64,000 bases of DNA, from assembly GCF_018139685.1 (NCBI RefSeq), contig NZ_JAGSPN010000009.1, forward strand, positions 1 to 64,000. The letters are read 5' to 3'. Origin of the DNA: Cognatundibacterium luofuense (GTDB lineage Bacteria > Pseudomonadota > Gammaproteobacteria > Burkholderiales > Burkholderiaceae_D). A program made the position numbers and the translations under genes. Positions within the stretch are counted from its first letter, which is position 1, and each line of letters begins with the position of its first letter. The notes beneath the pieces were generated by a model. The model had not been told where the DNA came from, searched no databases, and saw only the letters and a list, made by a program, of their open reading frames with translations. This document shows, one piece after another, positions 63,640 to 64,000 of the stretch.

Positions 63640-64000
63640 ATGAAGCCGGTTATTGCACTTATTGGGCGACCAAATGTCGGAAAGTCTACGCTGTTTAATC
63701 GGCTTACCCGCTCACGTGATGCACTTGTTGCAGATTTACCTGGCTTAACCCGTGACAGGCACTACGGTGAAGGCAGAGTAGGTGATCGTCCGTTTCTGGT
63801 AATTGATACTGGTGGTTTTGAGCCTGTGGCAAAAGAAGGCATCGTTCATGAGATGGCGAAGCAAACCAAGCAGGCGGTCGCTGAAGCGGATGTTGTCGTA
63901 TTCATTGTGGATGGACGTCAGGGCCTGACTCCGCATGATAAAACAATCACAGATTATTTGCGAAAAAGTAATCGTCCTGTGATGCTTGTGGTAAACAAAG
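63640..64000 (+). CDS. der: GTPase Der (EngA), N-terminal part
   Basis: The gene runs off the right edge; 120 residues of the first GTPase domain are visible. G1 is GRPNVGKST, the G2 Thr lies in [11 protein letters not shown]3 is DTGG, and the G4 motif NK is reached at the very end of the window. Der acts in 50S subunit assembly with two tandem GTPase domains. It follows bamB by 17 bp, as usual. Confidence 0.96.
   Translation, partial: MKPVIALIGRPNVGKSTLFNRLTRSRDALVADLPGLTRDRHYGEGRVGDRPFLVIDTGGFEPVAKEGIVHEMAKQTKQAVAEADVVVFIVDGRQGLTPHDKTITDYLRKSNRPVMLVVNK

Overview
The window is chromosomal DNA of a betaproteobacterium, most likely Burkholderiales close to Oxalobacteraceae. This is inferred from gene order: ribB-type/ribH/nusB/aminotransferase; ffs ahead of dnaX-ybaB-recR; surE-pcm-nlpD-rpoS-rlmD; and ndk-rlmN-pilW-rodZ-ispG-hisS-yfgM-bamB-der. 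No tRNA or 16S/23S rRNA gene, CRISPR array, prophage or intact insertion sequence was seen. By eye, base composition is moderate and becomes visibly AT-richer from about 43 kb to the end, although those genes are core genes.

Layout. 0-2.4 kb: lysine catabolism (truncated ALDH7-type dehydrogenase and a lysine 6-dehydrogenase-like enzyme on the minus strand, with a divergent Lrp-type regulator). 2.4-5.2 kb: two small exported or membrane hypotheticals opposite an exported prolyl-oligopeptidase-like protein that looks catalytically dead. 5.2-9.6 kb: a threonine-to-pyruvate operon (kbl, SDR-type threonine dehydrogenase, sdaA) with a divergent XRE-cupin regulator and a clear palindromic operator. 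9.6-13 kb: YdeP-like molybdoenzyme, small winged-helix protein and fdhD. 13-14.3 kb: IS3-family transposase relic and a PilJ/NarX-like double sensor-domain protein. 14.8-19.7 kb: thrC, a frameshifted small gene, VOC protein, EamA exporter and PhzF-like protein, with two copies of a short interspersed repeat. 19.8-24.3 kb: riboflavin genes, nusB, aminotransferase and a lytic transglycosylase with a structured leader. 24.8-34.3 kb: ubiD, 4.5S RNA, Cache protein, potassium channel, dnaX-ybaB-recR, HD hydrolase, CoA transferase, MarC. 34.6-37.2 kb: DUF1289 protein and an orphan Tat-exported molybdenum hydroxylase large subunit. 37.3-48.3 kb: a complete type II secretion operon in the order G-H-I-J-K-L-M-N-D-E-F-C. 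48.3-64 kb: a degenerate uracil-DNA-glycosylase homologue, an HD-GYP phosphodiesterase, then the stress-sigma and isoprenoid/translation/outer-membrane-assembly blocks, ending inside der.

The least explained items are a short interspersed repeat family with a conserved and partly covarying hairpin (three copies), a 21-bp perfect inverted repeat, the structured leader of the lytic transglycosylase, strong terminator-like hairpins placed directly ahead of co-directional start codons, and several enzyme-fold proteins whose catalytic motifs are altered (prolyl-oligopeptidase-like, UDG-like, RibX-type domain). I saw no clear new defence system or other multi-gene accessory system.
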